From: Ameyamaea chiangmaiensis
Lineage (GTDB): Bacteria; Pseudomonadota; Alphaproteobacteria; Acetobacterales; Acetobacteraceae
Assembly (NCBI RefSeq): GCF_025995235.1
Contig: NZ_BAPT01000040.1
Location: 1 to 64,000, forward strand
Length of the DNA: 64,000 nt
Direction: 5' to 3'
Below, piece by piece: positions 27,422-34,832 of the stretch. Numbering within the stretch: the stretch's first letter is position 1; every line of letters starts with the position of its first letter. A program made the translations under genes and the position numbers. The notes beneath the pieces are model-generated. The model saw only the letters and a program-made list of their open reading frames with translations, made no database searches and was not told the origin of the DNA.

Positions 27422-28903
27422 ATGTCGGAAACCACGTTTGACGGGGCTCCTGTGTCGACACAGGCCCAGTCGCAGACAACCAACAATGTCGGCCGCGTCA
27501 CGCAGGTGCGTGGCCCCGTTGTCGATGTGCAGTTCGAGGGCACGCTGCCGTTCATTCTGAACGCACTGCACGTCAACCTGAACGGGCAGACGCTCGTGCT
27601 CGAGGTCGCGCAGGAAATCGGCGAGCGCGGAGTGCGCTGCATCGCCATGGACACGACCGACGGTCTGGTGCGTGGCGCCGAAGTGGTCGATACCGGTGCC
27701 CAGATTAAGGTGCCGGTCGGTCCCGGCACGCTCGGTCGCATTCTGAACGTGGTCGGCGAGCCGATCGACGACCGGGGTCCGATCGTTGCGACGAAGCAGT
27801 ACGAAATTCATCGTCCGGCCCCTTCGTTCGAGGAGCAGGCTGCCGCGAGCGAGATTCTCGTGACCGGGATCAAGGTGGTCGATCTTCTCTGCCCCTACCT
27901 GAAGGGCGGCAAGGTCGGCCTGTTCGGTGGCGCCGGCGTTGGCAAGACCGTTATCATTCAGGAACTGATCAACAACATCGCCAAGGCGCATGGCGGCGTG
28001 TCGGTGTTTGCCGGCGTGGGCGAGCGTACCCGCGAGGGCAACGACCTGTATTACGAAATGCAGGACGCGGGCGTCATCAAGCTCGGCGAGAACACGACTG
28101 AAGGTTCCAAGGTCGCTCTGGTCTATGGCCAGATGAACGAGCCGCCGGGCGCGCGTGCGCGTATCGCGCTGTCGGGCCTGTCGCTGGCGGAGTATTTCCG
28201 TGACGAAGAAGGGCAGGACGTCCTGTTCTTTGTCGATAACATCTTCCGCTTCACGCAGGCGGGCTCCGAGGTCTCGGCTCTGCTCGGGCGTATCCCGTCC
28301 GCGGTGGGCTACCAGCCCACGCTCGCAACCGAGATGGGTGCGTTGCAGGAGCGTATCACGTCGACCAAGAAGGGTTCGATCACGTCGGTTCAGGCCGTCT
28401 ATGTGCCGGCCGACGACCTGACCGACCCGGCTCCGGCCGCCACGTTCGCTCATCTTGACGCGACCACGGTGCTGAACCGCTCGATCGCCGAGATGGGCAT
28501 CTACCCGGCCGTCGATCCGCTCGACTCGACCTCGCGCTCGCTCGATCCGAAGATCGTGGGCGAGGAGCACTATAAGGTTGCGCGCGACGTGCAGCGGATC
28601 CTGCAGACCTACAAATCGCTGCAGGACATCATCGCGATCCTGGGCATGGACGAGCTGTCCGAGGAGGACAAGCAGATCGTTGCGCGCGCGCGTCGTATCC
28701 AGCGCTTCCTGTCGCAGCCCTTTCACGTGGCTGAAGTGTTCACCGGCGCGCCGGGCAAGCTCGTATCGCTGGAAGACACGGTGCGCTCTTTCAAGGCGAT
28801 CGTGGCGGGTGAATACGATCACCTGCCTGAGGGTGCCTTCTACATGGTCGGCTCGGTCGACGAAGCGGTCGCCAAAGCCGAGAAGATGAAGGAATCGGCC
28901 TGA
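27422..28903 (+). CDS. atpD: F1F0 ATP synthase subunit beta
   Basis: 493 residues. Walker A GGAGVGKTV is near 169-177, with the catalytic Glu in GVGERTREGNDLY, the signature PAVDPLDSTSR, and DELSEEDK in the C-terminal domain. About 20 extra Thr/Gln-rich residues precede the usual start at VGRVTQVRGPVVDV. Beta carries the catalytic sites of F1. Base composition and codon use match a highly expressed core gene. Confidence 0.99.
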   Translation: MSETTFDGAPVSTQAQSQTTNNVGRVTQVRGPVVDVQFEGTLPFILNALHVNLNGQTLVLEVAQEIGERGVRCIAMDTTDGLVRGAEVVDTGAQIKVPVGPGTLGRILNVVGEPIDDRGPIVATKQYEIHRPAPSFEEQAAASEILVTGIKVVDLLCPYLKGGKVGLFGGAGVGKTVIIQELINNIAKAHGGVSVFAGVGERTREGNDLYYEMQDAGVIKLGENTTEGSKVALVYGQMNEPPGARARIALSGLSLAEYFRDEEGQDVLFFVDNIFRFTQAGSEVSALLGRIPSAVGYQPTLATEMGALQERITSTKKGSITSVQAVYVPADDLTDPAPAATFAHLDATTVLNRSIAEMGIYPAVDPLDSTSRSLDPKIVGEEHYKVARDVQRILQTYKSLQDIIAILGMDELSEEDKQIVARARRIQRFLSQPFHVAEVFTGAPGKLVSLEDTVRSFKAIVAGEYDHLPEGAFYMVGSVDEAVAKAEKMKESA

Positions 28904-28928
28904 CGCCGGTTCTGCGGGAGAAGAAGCG

Positions 28929-29333
28929 ATGCCGGTAAAAGTCGACATCATCAGCCCAGAGCGGGTGCTGGTCTCGCGCGAGGTCGATATGGCCGTCGTT
29001 CCGGGCATGGAAGGTGACATCGCCGCCATGCCGGGTCGTGCGCCGCTGATGCTGTTGCTGCGCGGCGGTGTGGTCGACCTGCACGACGGCGGCACGGTTA
29101 CGGACCGCTATTTCGTAGCGGGCGGCTTTGCCGATTTCCGCGGCGATTCGTGCACCATTCTTGCCGACAGCGCTACAAAGCTCGCCGACCTGTCGCCCCA
29201 GGACGCGGCGGCACGCCTTGCGGCTGCCGAGGCCGCCGTGGATCGCGCGGACAAGGATGACGTCCCGGCGCAAGACCTTCTGCAGGAGGCTGTGCAGTCC
29301 GCCCGTGCCGAGGTCGAGGCCGCCGGGCAGTAG
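28929..29333 (+). CDS. atpC: F1F0 ATP synthase subunit epsilon
   Basis: 134 residues. The beta-sandwich domain (VDIISPERVLVSREVDMAVVPG, GDIAAMPGRAPLM) is followed by a helical C-terminal pair rich in Ala and Asp. Epsilon attaches to gamma and can inhibit ATP hydrolysis. Last gene of the operon, followed by a strong terminator. The F0 genes are not in the window, as is usual for this group. Confidence 0.96.
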   Translation: MPVKVDIISPERVLVSREVDMAVVPGMEGDIAAMPGRAPLMLLLRGGVVDLHDGGTVTDRYFVAGGFADFRGDSCTILADSATKLADLSPQDAAARLAAAEAAVDRADKDDVPAQDLLQEAVQSARAEVEAAGQ

Positions 29334-29364
29334 CCCAAACGCCCGCGTCGCAGGCTCTTTCATG

Positions 29365-29396
29365 ATCGCCGCCTCTTGAGGCGGCGATTCTGTTTT
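29365..29396 (+). terminator. Rho-independent terminator of atpHAGDC
   Basis: A perfect 9-bp stem ATCGCCGCC (29365-29373) with GGCGGCGAT (29380-29388) and a 6-base loop is followed by TCTGTTTT. It begins 32 bases after the atpC stop. Confidence 0.88.
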
Positions 29397-29467
29397 GGGG
29401 CGGTCCCGGCAGTAGAACATGTCCGCAAACCGTTGCCCGTCCGCGACGAGCGTGCCAGACAGAGGGC

Positions 29468-30652
29468 ATGTCCAGCACATCGCGCTCACCTTTTCCGTCT
29501 ACGGCTCTCATCACGACCACAGAGGACCTTGCCGCGCTTGTGGAGCGCTTGCGCACTGAGCCCTACGTTACGATCGACACGGAATTCGTCCGCGAGCGCA
29601 CCTATTATCCTGAACTGTGTCTGGTCCAGCTGGCCGGGGAGCAGGATGTCGCACTGATCGATACGCTGGCACCGGGGTTGGATCTGGCGCCGCTGGGAGC
29701 GTTGCTGGCGGATAAGGCGGTTCTGAAGGTGTTTCACGCCGCGCGACAGGATCTGGAGATTTTTCTGCACCAGTTCGGCGCATTGCCGACGCCGCTGTTC
29801 GACACGCAGGTGGCGGCGATGGTGGCGGGCCACGGCGATCAGGTCGGCTATGACACGCTGGTCGGGGCCCTGACGGGTGCGGCGATTGACAAGGCTCATC
29901 GCTTCAGCGACTGGTCGGCACGTCCGCTGACGGACGCGCAACGGACGTATGCCGCGGCGGACGTGACGCATTTGCGGGTTGTCTATCAGAAGCTGGCGGC
30001 CCGTCTGGACGAGGAAGGGCGGTCCGGCTGGATGGAATCCGAACTCGCCGTTCTGAACGACCCGGAAACGTTTCGTCCCAATCCCGAGACCCTGTGGGAG
30101 AAATTACGGCCGCGCACGGGCAATCGCCGGATGCTGGGCGTGCTGCGGGCGACCGTGGCGTGGCGGGAGCGCGAAGCGCAACGCGTCGATGTGCCGCGCC
30201 AGCGCATTATCCGTGACGAGAGCCTTCTGGAGGTCGCGGCCACGACGCCGACCGATGCGGTGGCCCTTGCCCGCGTACGCGGCGTCACGCGCGGATTTGC
30301 CGAGGGCAAGAGCGGGCTTGCTCTGCTCGCGGTGATCAGCGAGGCGCTGGCGTTGCCGGAGAGCGATCTGCCGCGCCCGGCCAAGGGAGGCAAGGAGGGT
30401 GCGCGGCCTTCGCCGGCGCTGGTCTCGTTGCTGAAGGTGCTGTTGACGGCCAAGTGCGAGGCGCACCAGGTCGCACCCAAGCTTGTCGCGAGTGCCGAGG
30501 ACATCGACGCGCTCGCCCTCGGGTCGGGTGGGGCGCTGTCGGTGCTGCACGGCTGGCGGGGCGAAGTCTTCGGCGCCGATGCCGTGGCGCTGCGGGAGGG
30601 GCGGCTGTCTCTGGGCGTCGAAGGCAACAAGGTGCGCCTGATCCGGTCCTGA
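29468..30652 (+). CDS. rnd: Ribonuclease D
   Basis: 394 residues. The DEDDy 3'-5' exonuclease domain shows IDTEFVRE (about 37-44), FHAARQDLEIF (about 92-102) and the Tyr/Asp pair YAAADVTHL (about 160). An HRDC domain follows (RQRIIRDESLLEVAATTPTDAVALARVRG, about 240-270). It trims tRNA precursors and other structured RNAs at the 3' end. Starts 71 bases after the ATP synthase terminator, so it has its own promoter. Confidence 0.95.
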   Translation: MSSTSRSPFPSTALITTTEDLAALVERLRTEPYVTIDTEFVRERTYYPELCLVQLAGEQDVALIDTLAPGLDLAPLGALLADKAVLKVFHAARQDLEIFLHQFGALPTPLFDTQVAAMVAGHGDQVGYDTLVGALTGAAIDKAHRFSDWSARPLTDAQRTYAAADVTHLRVVYQKLAARLDEEGRSGWMESELAVLNDPETFRPNPETLWEKLRPRTGNRRMLGVLRATVAWREREAQRVDVPRQRIIRDESLLEVAATTPTDAVALARVRGVTRGFAEGKSGLALLAVISEALALPESDLPRPAKGGKEGARPSPALVSLLKVLLTAKCEAHQVAPKLVASAEDIDALALGSGGALSVLHGWRGEVFGADAVALREGRLSLGVEGNKVRLIRS

Positions 30653-30679
30653 TGGTCGCGGTCAGGGAGCCGGGCGGTG

Positions 30680-30734
30680 TTATCCACCGGTTGTTCCCGA
30701 GGTTTTTGGGTGGTTATGCTCACCCTTGTCCACA
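30680..30734 (+). promoter_or_regulatory. Two DnaA-box-like sites upstream of gcrA
   Basis: TTATCCACC (30680-30688) and TTGTCCACA (30726-30734) each match the DnaA box TTATCCACA at 8 of 9 positions, in the same orientation, 79-133 bases upstream of the gcrA start. The second site is also one arm of a CCACAA-CATT-TTGTGG palindrome. From memory, DnaA activates gcrA transcription in Caulobacter, so these sites fit. Confidence 0.6.
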
Positions 30735-30812
30735 ACATTTTGTGGTGTTCTCCTTGAGGGGCCCACAAGATGTGTCTATTCTGCCGGAAATCGCAGTGTA
30801 GGGAACGCCATC

Positions 30813-31451
30813 ATGGAATGGACCGAGGAGCTGATCGCCCGCCTTCGCGCCCTCTGGCAGGAAGGCCTGTCGACGGCCGAGATCGGTCGCCAGCTTGAGA
30901 TCACGAAGAACGCCGTCGTCGGCAAGGCGCACCGACTGGGCCTTCCGCCGCGTCCTTCGCCGATCCGGCGTCAGGCTTCCGAGGGCTCGCCCCGTCCGTC
31001 GCGCGCCCGGGTCGCCGCACCGCTCGACGCCGCGCAGGATGTGGTGGACGACAGCCCCGTGGCGGCCGCGGCGGACAACGCGACTCGGGTCGACGTGGCC
31101 GTGGCGCCTGCCGTGGAGGCTGTTGTCCCGACGCCACCGCCCCCGGCTGTGGAGGTGGTTGTTCCGGCGGCCCCGGCACCTGTCCCGCCAACGCAACGCG
31201 TGGCGGCGGTCGCTGCCCCTGCCGCTCCTGTGTCGGAGCGACCCGCCGCGCCGCGTCCGCCGCTGCGCGCCGTGTCGACCTCGGCGCCCGCCCGTCGCAG
31301 TGGCTCAAGCTGCTGCTGGCCGCTTGGCGAGCCCGGCACGAAGGGCTTCCATTTCTGTGGGGCGACCCCCATCCCGGGCAAACCCTACTGCGTGGAGCAT
31401 GCGCAGCTTGCCTACGTCAAACTTCGCGATCGTCGCGACAACGTTGCCTGA
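30813..31451 (+). CDS. gcrA: Cell-cycle regulator GcrA
   Basis: 212 residues; the ATG at 30813 has AGGGAAC upstream. The N-terminal helix-turn-helix (MEWTEELIARLRALWQEGLS then TAEIGRQLEITKNAVVGKAHRLGL) is the GcrA hallmark. A long Pro/Ala/Val linker (about 60-155) leads to the conserved C-terminal domain with SSCCWPLGEPGTKGFHFCG and GKPYCVEHAQLAY. GcrA binds sigma-70 RNA polymerase and stimulates promoters carrying GANTC sites methylated by CcrM. It ends at a bidirectional terminator shared with the bactofilin gene. Confidence 0.96.
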   Translation: MEWTEELIARLRALWQEGLSTAEIGRQLEITKNAVVGKAHRLGLPPRPSPIRRQASEGSPRPSRARVAAPLDAAQDVVDDSPVAAAADNATRVDVAVAPAVEAVVPTPPPPAVEVVVPAAPAPVPPTQRVAAVAAPAAPVSERPAAPRPPLRAVSTSAPARRSGSSCCWPLGEPGTKGFHFCGATPIPGKPYCVEHAQLAYVKLRDRRDNVA

Positions 31452-31492
31452 CGGCCGCGGTTCATGTGTCCCCGGATGACGGGGCGGATATG

Positions 31493-31520
31493 AAAAGGGG
31501 CCCATCAGGGCCCCTTTTTT
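31493..31520. terminator. Bidirectional terminator between gcrA and the bactofilin gene
   Basis: A 7-bp GC stem GGGGCCC (31497-31503) / GGGCCCC (31508-31514), 4-base loop, is flanked by AAAA on the left and TTTTTT on the right. It can therefore stop transcription from both converging genes. Confidence 0.85.
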
Positions 31521-31569
31521 CGTTCCGATGATCCGGGCGGTGAACCGCCCGGGTCGTTTGGTCCGGGTC

Positions 31570-32235
31570 TTACTCCGACGTGACGGGTTCGGCGTTGGCG
31601 GACGGAGCGGACACGGTGTCGGTCAGCGGAGCGCGCACCGGGGTGTCGGTCATCATTTCGAGCTGGCCGCTGACCTGTCCACCATCCTCGACCTGAAGGC
31701 GGCGGCACTTCGCCTTGCCGATCAGGCGCCCGGACGCACGGATCGTCAGACTGCCACGAACCGTCAGCGTACCGTCGATCGTGCCGGCGAGTTCGGCGTC
31801 TTCGACCTCGACAGCCCCGCGGAACACGCCGCCCTGTGCGACAGAGAGCTCGGTTGCGTGGATGAGGCTTGATTCGACCGTACCTTCAACGACAAGGCGC
31901 TCGGCGTCCTGAACGGTGCCCTGGACGGAGATGCCGCGGCCGACGACCAGCGTGCGACGCTCCGTCGTGTCCTTGCGCACGGTCGTGGCTCCGGGTGCAC
32001 GCGGGGCGGTCGGTGCCGTCGGCGCCGTGGGAGGGGTGGGCGAGGGGGGGAAAGGAGCGCGACCCATGGCTGTTGTATCCTTCGGGCTGTCGGTTGTGAG
32101 AGAGGAAGACGGCGTCGCGCTCGCGTCAGGGGCGGACGCATTGGGTCGGGTCGGGAAGATCGATGCTGAGGGCGGCCCTTTTGCCGCCGAGCCGGACGTC
32201 GCCTTATCGCTTTCCGGAGTGCGTCGTTTGAACAA
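31570..32235 (-). CDS. Bactofilin (polymer-forming cytoskeletal protein)
   Basis: 221 residues from a TTG start preceded by GGGG five bases upstream; no ATG gives a full-length product. The Ser/Pro/Thr-rich N-terminal tail (1-90) is disordered. The central bactofilin domain (about 95-195) is a right-handed beta-helix with repeating hydrophobic/glycine steps: VVGRGISVQGTV, LVVEGTVESSLIHATEL, GTIDGTLTVRGSLTIRASG. Bactofilins polymerise without nucleotide and place envelope enzymes, stalks or chromosome factors. Converges with gcrA. Confidence 0.92.
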   Translation of the reverse strand: MFKRRTPESDKATSGSAAKGPPSASIFPTRPNASAPDASATPSSSLTTDSPKDTTAMGRAPFPPSPTPPTAPTAPTAPRAPGATTVRKDTTERRTLVVGRGISVQGTVQDAERLVVEGTVESSLIHATELSVAQGGVFRGAVEVEDAELAGTIDGTLTVRGSLTIRASGRLIGKAKCRRLQVEDGGQVSGQLEMMTDTPVRAPLTDTVSAPSANAEPVTSE

Positions 32236-32552
32236 GAGAACCCCGCTATCGAGACATCATGCAGGCTAGTCGCCGCGTCGTGAGGACGCAGTCGGCCTGG
32301 GGGCCCGGGATGAGCGCCGCCTGTCAGCGGACACATCCGGACATGCTTCGGATTACACGCTTGTCTCGTGCCGGGACAAGCGCGTGACCGCACCATCGGG
32401 CAAAAAAGGGCGGCCATTGCGGTGCCCCGTCGCCGATGATAGCCACACGCCAGACCTCGGGGACAATCGTGTCGATTTGACGGCAGGATGACCGCGGTGT
32501 GGCAAAATGTAATCGGGGTTGGGGCACCGGCCCTGAACAGGAGAGCGCGCGG
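32236..32552. other. Intergenic region between bactofilin and adenosine kinase genes
   Basis: 317 bases upstream of two divergent genes. An 8-bp inverted repeat CGCTTGTC (32358-32365) / GACAAGCG (32375-32382) with a 9-base loop could be an operator or a small hairpin. A TTGACG at 32477 is a weak -35 candidate for the kinase. No open frame is convincing. Confidence 0.4.
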
Positions 32553-33551
32553 ATGCGGCAAGACGGCACGACTTACGATCTCGTATGTATCGGCAATGCG
32601 ATCATTGATGTGATCTCGCCGGTGTCGCCGGATGTTCTCCGGGCGCAGGGCATGAATGTCGGGGCGATGACCCTGGTCGACCGCGAGCGCGCCCATGCCC
32701 TTCATGCCCTGGTCGAAACCGCGCAGGAAACGGGTGGCGGCTCGGCGGCCAACACGGCGGTAATCGCCGCGCGCATGGGCAGTGCGACGGCCTATCTGGG
32801 CAAGGTTGCCGATGACTCCTCCGGTCGCGCATTCGGCGCCGACCTGCGTGCGTGCGGCATTCACTTTCCCTCCGCCCCGCTGGCGGCCGGCGCTGGCGAG
32901 GGTGCGACGACGGCGCGGTGTATCGTGCTGGTCACGCCAGATGGGCAGCGCACGATGAACACCTATCTGGGGGCGTGTGTTCACTTCTCGCCCGAGGACG
33001 TCGTCGCCGACGTGGTCGGCCGGTCGCGCGTGACCTACCTCGAAGGCTATTTGTTCGACCCGCCGCACGCGCAGGACGCGTTTCGGCACGCGGCGGCCCT
33101 TGCGCATGAGGCGGGGCGCGAAGTGGCGTTGTCGCTGTCCGATCCGTTCTGTGTCGGGCGGCACCGTGCGGCGTTTCACGCCCTGGTGGACGGGCATGTC
33201 GACCTTCTGTTCGCCAACGAACAGGAAATCTGCGCGCTGTACGAGACGGATGATTTCGCGGAGGCCGCCCGTCAGGCGGCATCATACACAGCCTGCGCGG
33301 TCCTGACGCGGGGTGAAGGCGGCAGCGAGATCTGGTCGCGCGGCCAGTGCGTTCGTGTCCCGGCAGCGCCGACGACGGTTGTGGACACGACCGGCGCGGG
33401 TGATGCTTATGCGGCCGGTTTCCTCGCCGGCTGGACGCGCGGCAGACCTTTGGCGGAATGCGGCAGGCTGGGTAGCGTCGCCGCCGCCGAGATCATCTCG
33501 CATTACGGCGCACGGCCGCTTGCCGATCTGTCGAACGAACTGGGGCGCTAA
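32553..33551 (+). CDS. Adenosine kinase, PfkB/ribokinase family
   Basis: 332 residues; the ATG at 32553 has AGGAGAG upstream. Residues 10-20 read VCIGNAIIDVI, and GGGSAANTAVIAARMG (about 63) is the PfkB signature 1 region. The C-terminal signature with the catalytic Asp is DTTGAGDAYAAGFLAGW (about 283-299). These are typical of the bacterial adenosine-kinase-like clade, which phosphorylates adenosine to AMP; a close sugar kinase cannot be excluded. A strong hairpin follows the stop. Confidence 0.88.
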   Translation: MRQDGTTYDLVCIGNAIIDVISPVSPDVLRAQGMNVGAMTLVDRERAHALHALVETAQETGGGSAANTAVIAARMGSATAYLGKVADDSSGRAFGADLRACGIHFPSAPLAAGAGEGATTARCIVLVTPDGQRTMNTYLGACVHFSPEDVVADVVGRSRVTYLEGYLFDPPHAQDAFRHAAALAHEAGREVALSLSDPFCVGRHRAAFHALVDGHVDLLFANEQEICALYETDDFAEAARQAASYTACAVLTRGEGGSEIWSRGQCVRVPAAPTTVVDTTGAGDAYAAGFLAGWTRGRPLAECGRLGSVAAAEIISHYGARPLADLSNELGR

Positions 33552-33559
33552 GGGACGCG

Positions 33560-33587
33560 GTGCACGCCGCCTGTCTGCGGCGTGCAC
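33560..33587. repeat. 11-bp perfect hairpin after the adenosine kinase gene
   Basis: GTGCACGCCGC (33560-33570) pairs perfectly with GCGGCGTGCAC (33577-33587) around CTGTCT. It begins 8 bases after the stop codon but lacks a T run, so it is either a non-canonical terminator or an mRNA 3'-end stabiliser. Confidence 0.65.
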
Positions 33588-34183
33588 GATAATCCGGGGG
33601 CGTCCCGTCGTGCGTGGTCGGCTTTTAATACTGTGGTCGACGCCGTCTCTCGTGACGAATGAGAACCGGCCGGACGCGGCGGGACGACGTCATGTCCCCG
33701 CGCCAGAGATGCGGCGGGCCGTGGCCACCGGGTCCATGTGAGTGATTTGATACTGATACCGACACGATCGGGGACCGTTGGTGACGGTATAAAAAAGAGT
33801 GGAGCGGTGGAGGTGGATCTTATTCGTCCCATGGTCGCAAAGACCGGCAAGACGCTCGATCCCGGTAGTCCTCCTGTCGATGCGGAGATGGTTGAGACCG
33901 TCTGCGTCCCGGCGGCAGAAGCCGTCAGAGGATGTCGGGCTGAACCGTTACAGGTCCTGCCCTGTTCCTTGAGGTGATCGCCGACGACTTCTAAAACGGG
34001 CCAATGCTCTGATGAGCATGTCAGGGCGGAGACGCGTCTGCTTCACATACGGCGTGAGGGAGAAATGTGCAGGCTCTGCGGTCAAGAGCGATTATTCGCC
34101 GCTTTTGTGAGAGTCGGTGATTTTCCCGACCTACGCATCGACCCGGCCCAACGGACGCGAAAGCCGGCCTCGCCAGTCGCCGT
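33588..34183. other. Non-coding stretch before the decayed decarboxylase gene
   Basis: About 600 bases without a gene I can support. A GTG frame at 33738-33977 (79 residues) has no family resemblance and no good ribosome site. A 41-codon frame from an ATG at 34065 begins MCRLCGQERLF with a CXXC, after a GAGGGAG, but looks accidental. The stretch and the pseudogene after it appear to be eroding DNA. Confidence 0.4.
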
Positions 34184-34725
34184 CATGTAACACTGCACAC
34201 CAACCTCGCGAATTATCCCGTCACCCGTGCAATGACGGACGGGCATGTAAACTCCGAGCTCGTGACGCTTGATTTCCGCGGTCCCGCCGAGGCCCATCGT
34301 GGTTTCAAGCCCATGTTGCGTGAAGGTGCTTATGATCGCGGAGAACTTGCCATTGTCACGTAGTTGCAGGCGAACGTGTACGGCAAGCCGTCCGTGCATT
34401 TGCCAGCACTTATCTCAGGACGCTTCCAGCATCATTGCGCGGGTTTTCAATCAACGGTTCGACCTGAAGCCGGAGGATATTGAAGCACAGCGTGTCGGCG
34501 TCCGCAGCTACGCACAGACGACCGACCTGCGGGTGCGCGAGATTTTCCGGATGATCGCGGAAAGCCGCGAACAGACCGAATGAGGTGTGCCCGACCCGTT
34601 CTCGACTATCGGGCTGGAAGCGAACCGCAAAAGGCTTCAGCTGGCCGCCGATTGGGCGTTCGAGCTGAAGATCATTTCCCCCAAGATGGGATGTGGACGA
34701 ACTGTTCGACGATACGACAGCCTGA
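34184..34725 (+). pseudogene. Decayed gene resembling 4,5-dihydroxyphthalate decarboxylase / solute-binding-protein-like family
   Basis: Pieces of one protein run in order through three frames. Frame A from about 34187 reads TLHTNLANYPVTRAM, GPAEAHRGFKPMLREGAYD, then a TAG at 34361 after GELAIVT, then KPSVHLPALISGRFQHHCAG. From about 34440 another frame reads FDLKPEDIEAQRVGVRSYAQTT, ending at TGA 34581. The same frame resumes with DPFSTIGLEANRKRLQLAADW, and a final shift gives DVDELFDDTTA before a TGA at 34723. From memory this is the order found in intact 330-residue members. About 140 residues in the middle are missing, with the junction near 34530. So there are two stops, two frameshifts and one deletion. 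Confidence 0.72.
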
Positions 34726-34798
34726 CCGGGCGGAGCGAAGCGGGGTCAGGCCAGCGCCCGGCAGGCTTGGCGCGATCGGGAGGTGCAGTCGTAAAGTG

Positions 34799-34824
34799 AA
34801 ACACCGCCCCGAGGGGCGGTGTTT
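34799..34824 (-). terminator. Terminator-like hairpin after typA
   Basis: AAACACCGCCCC (34799-34810) is the reverse complement of 34813-34824, 8 bases beyond the typA stop on the minus strand. The T run is short (TTT), so termination strength is uncertain. Confidence 0.6.
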
Positions 34825-34832
34825 GTTCAGTA

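Noticed and set aside
33738..33977. 79-codon frame from a GTG
   Set aside because: No ribosome site, no family resemblance, and it lies in a stretch that looks decayed.
34082..34399. 105-codon leftward frame
   Set aside because: It lies opposite the start of the decarboxylase-like pseudogene, whose remnants read better on the + strand.
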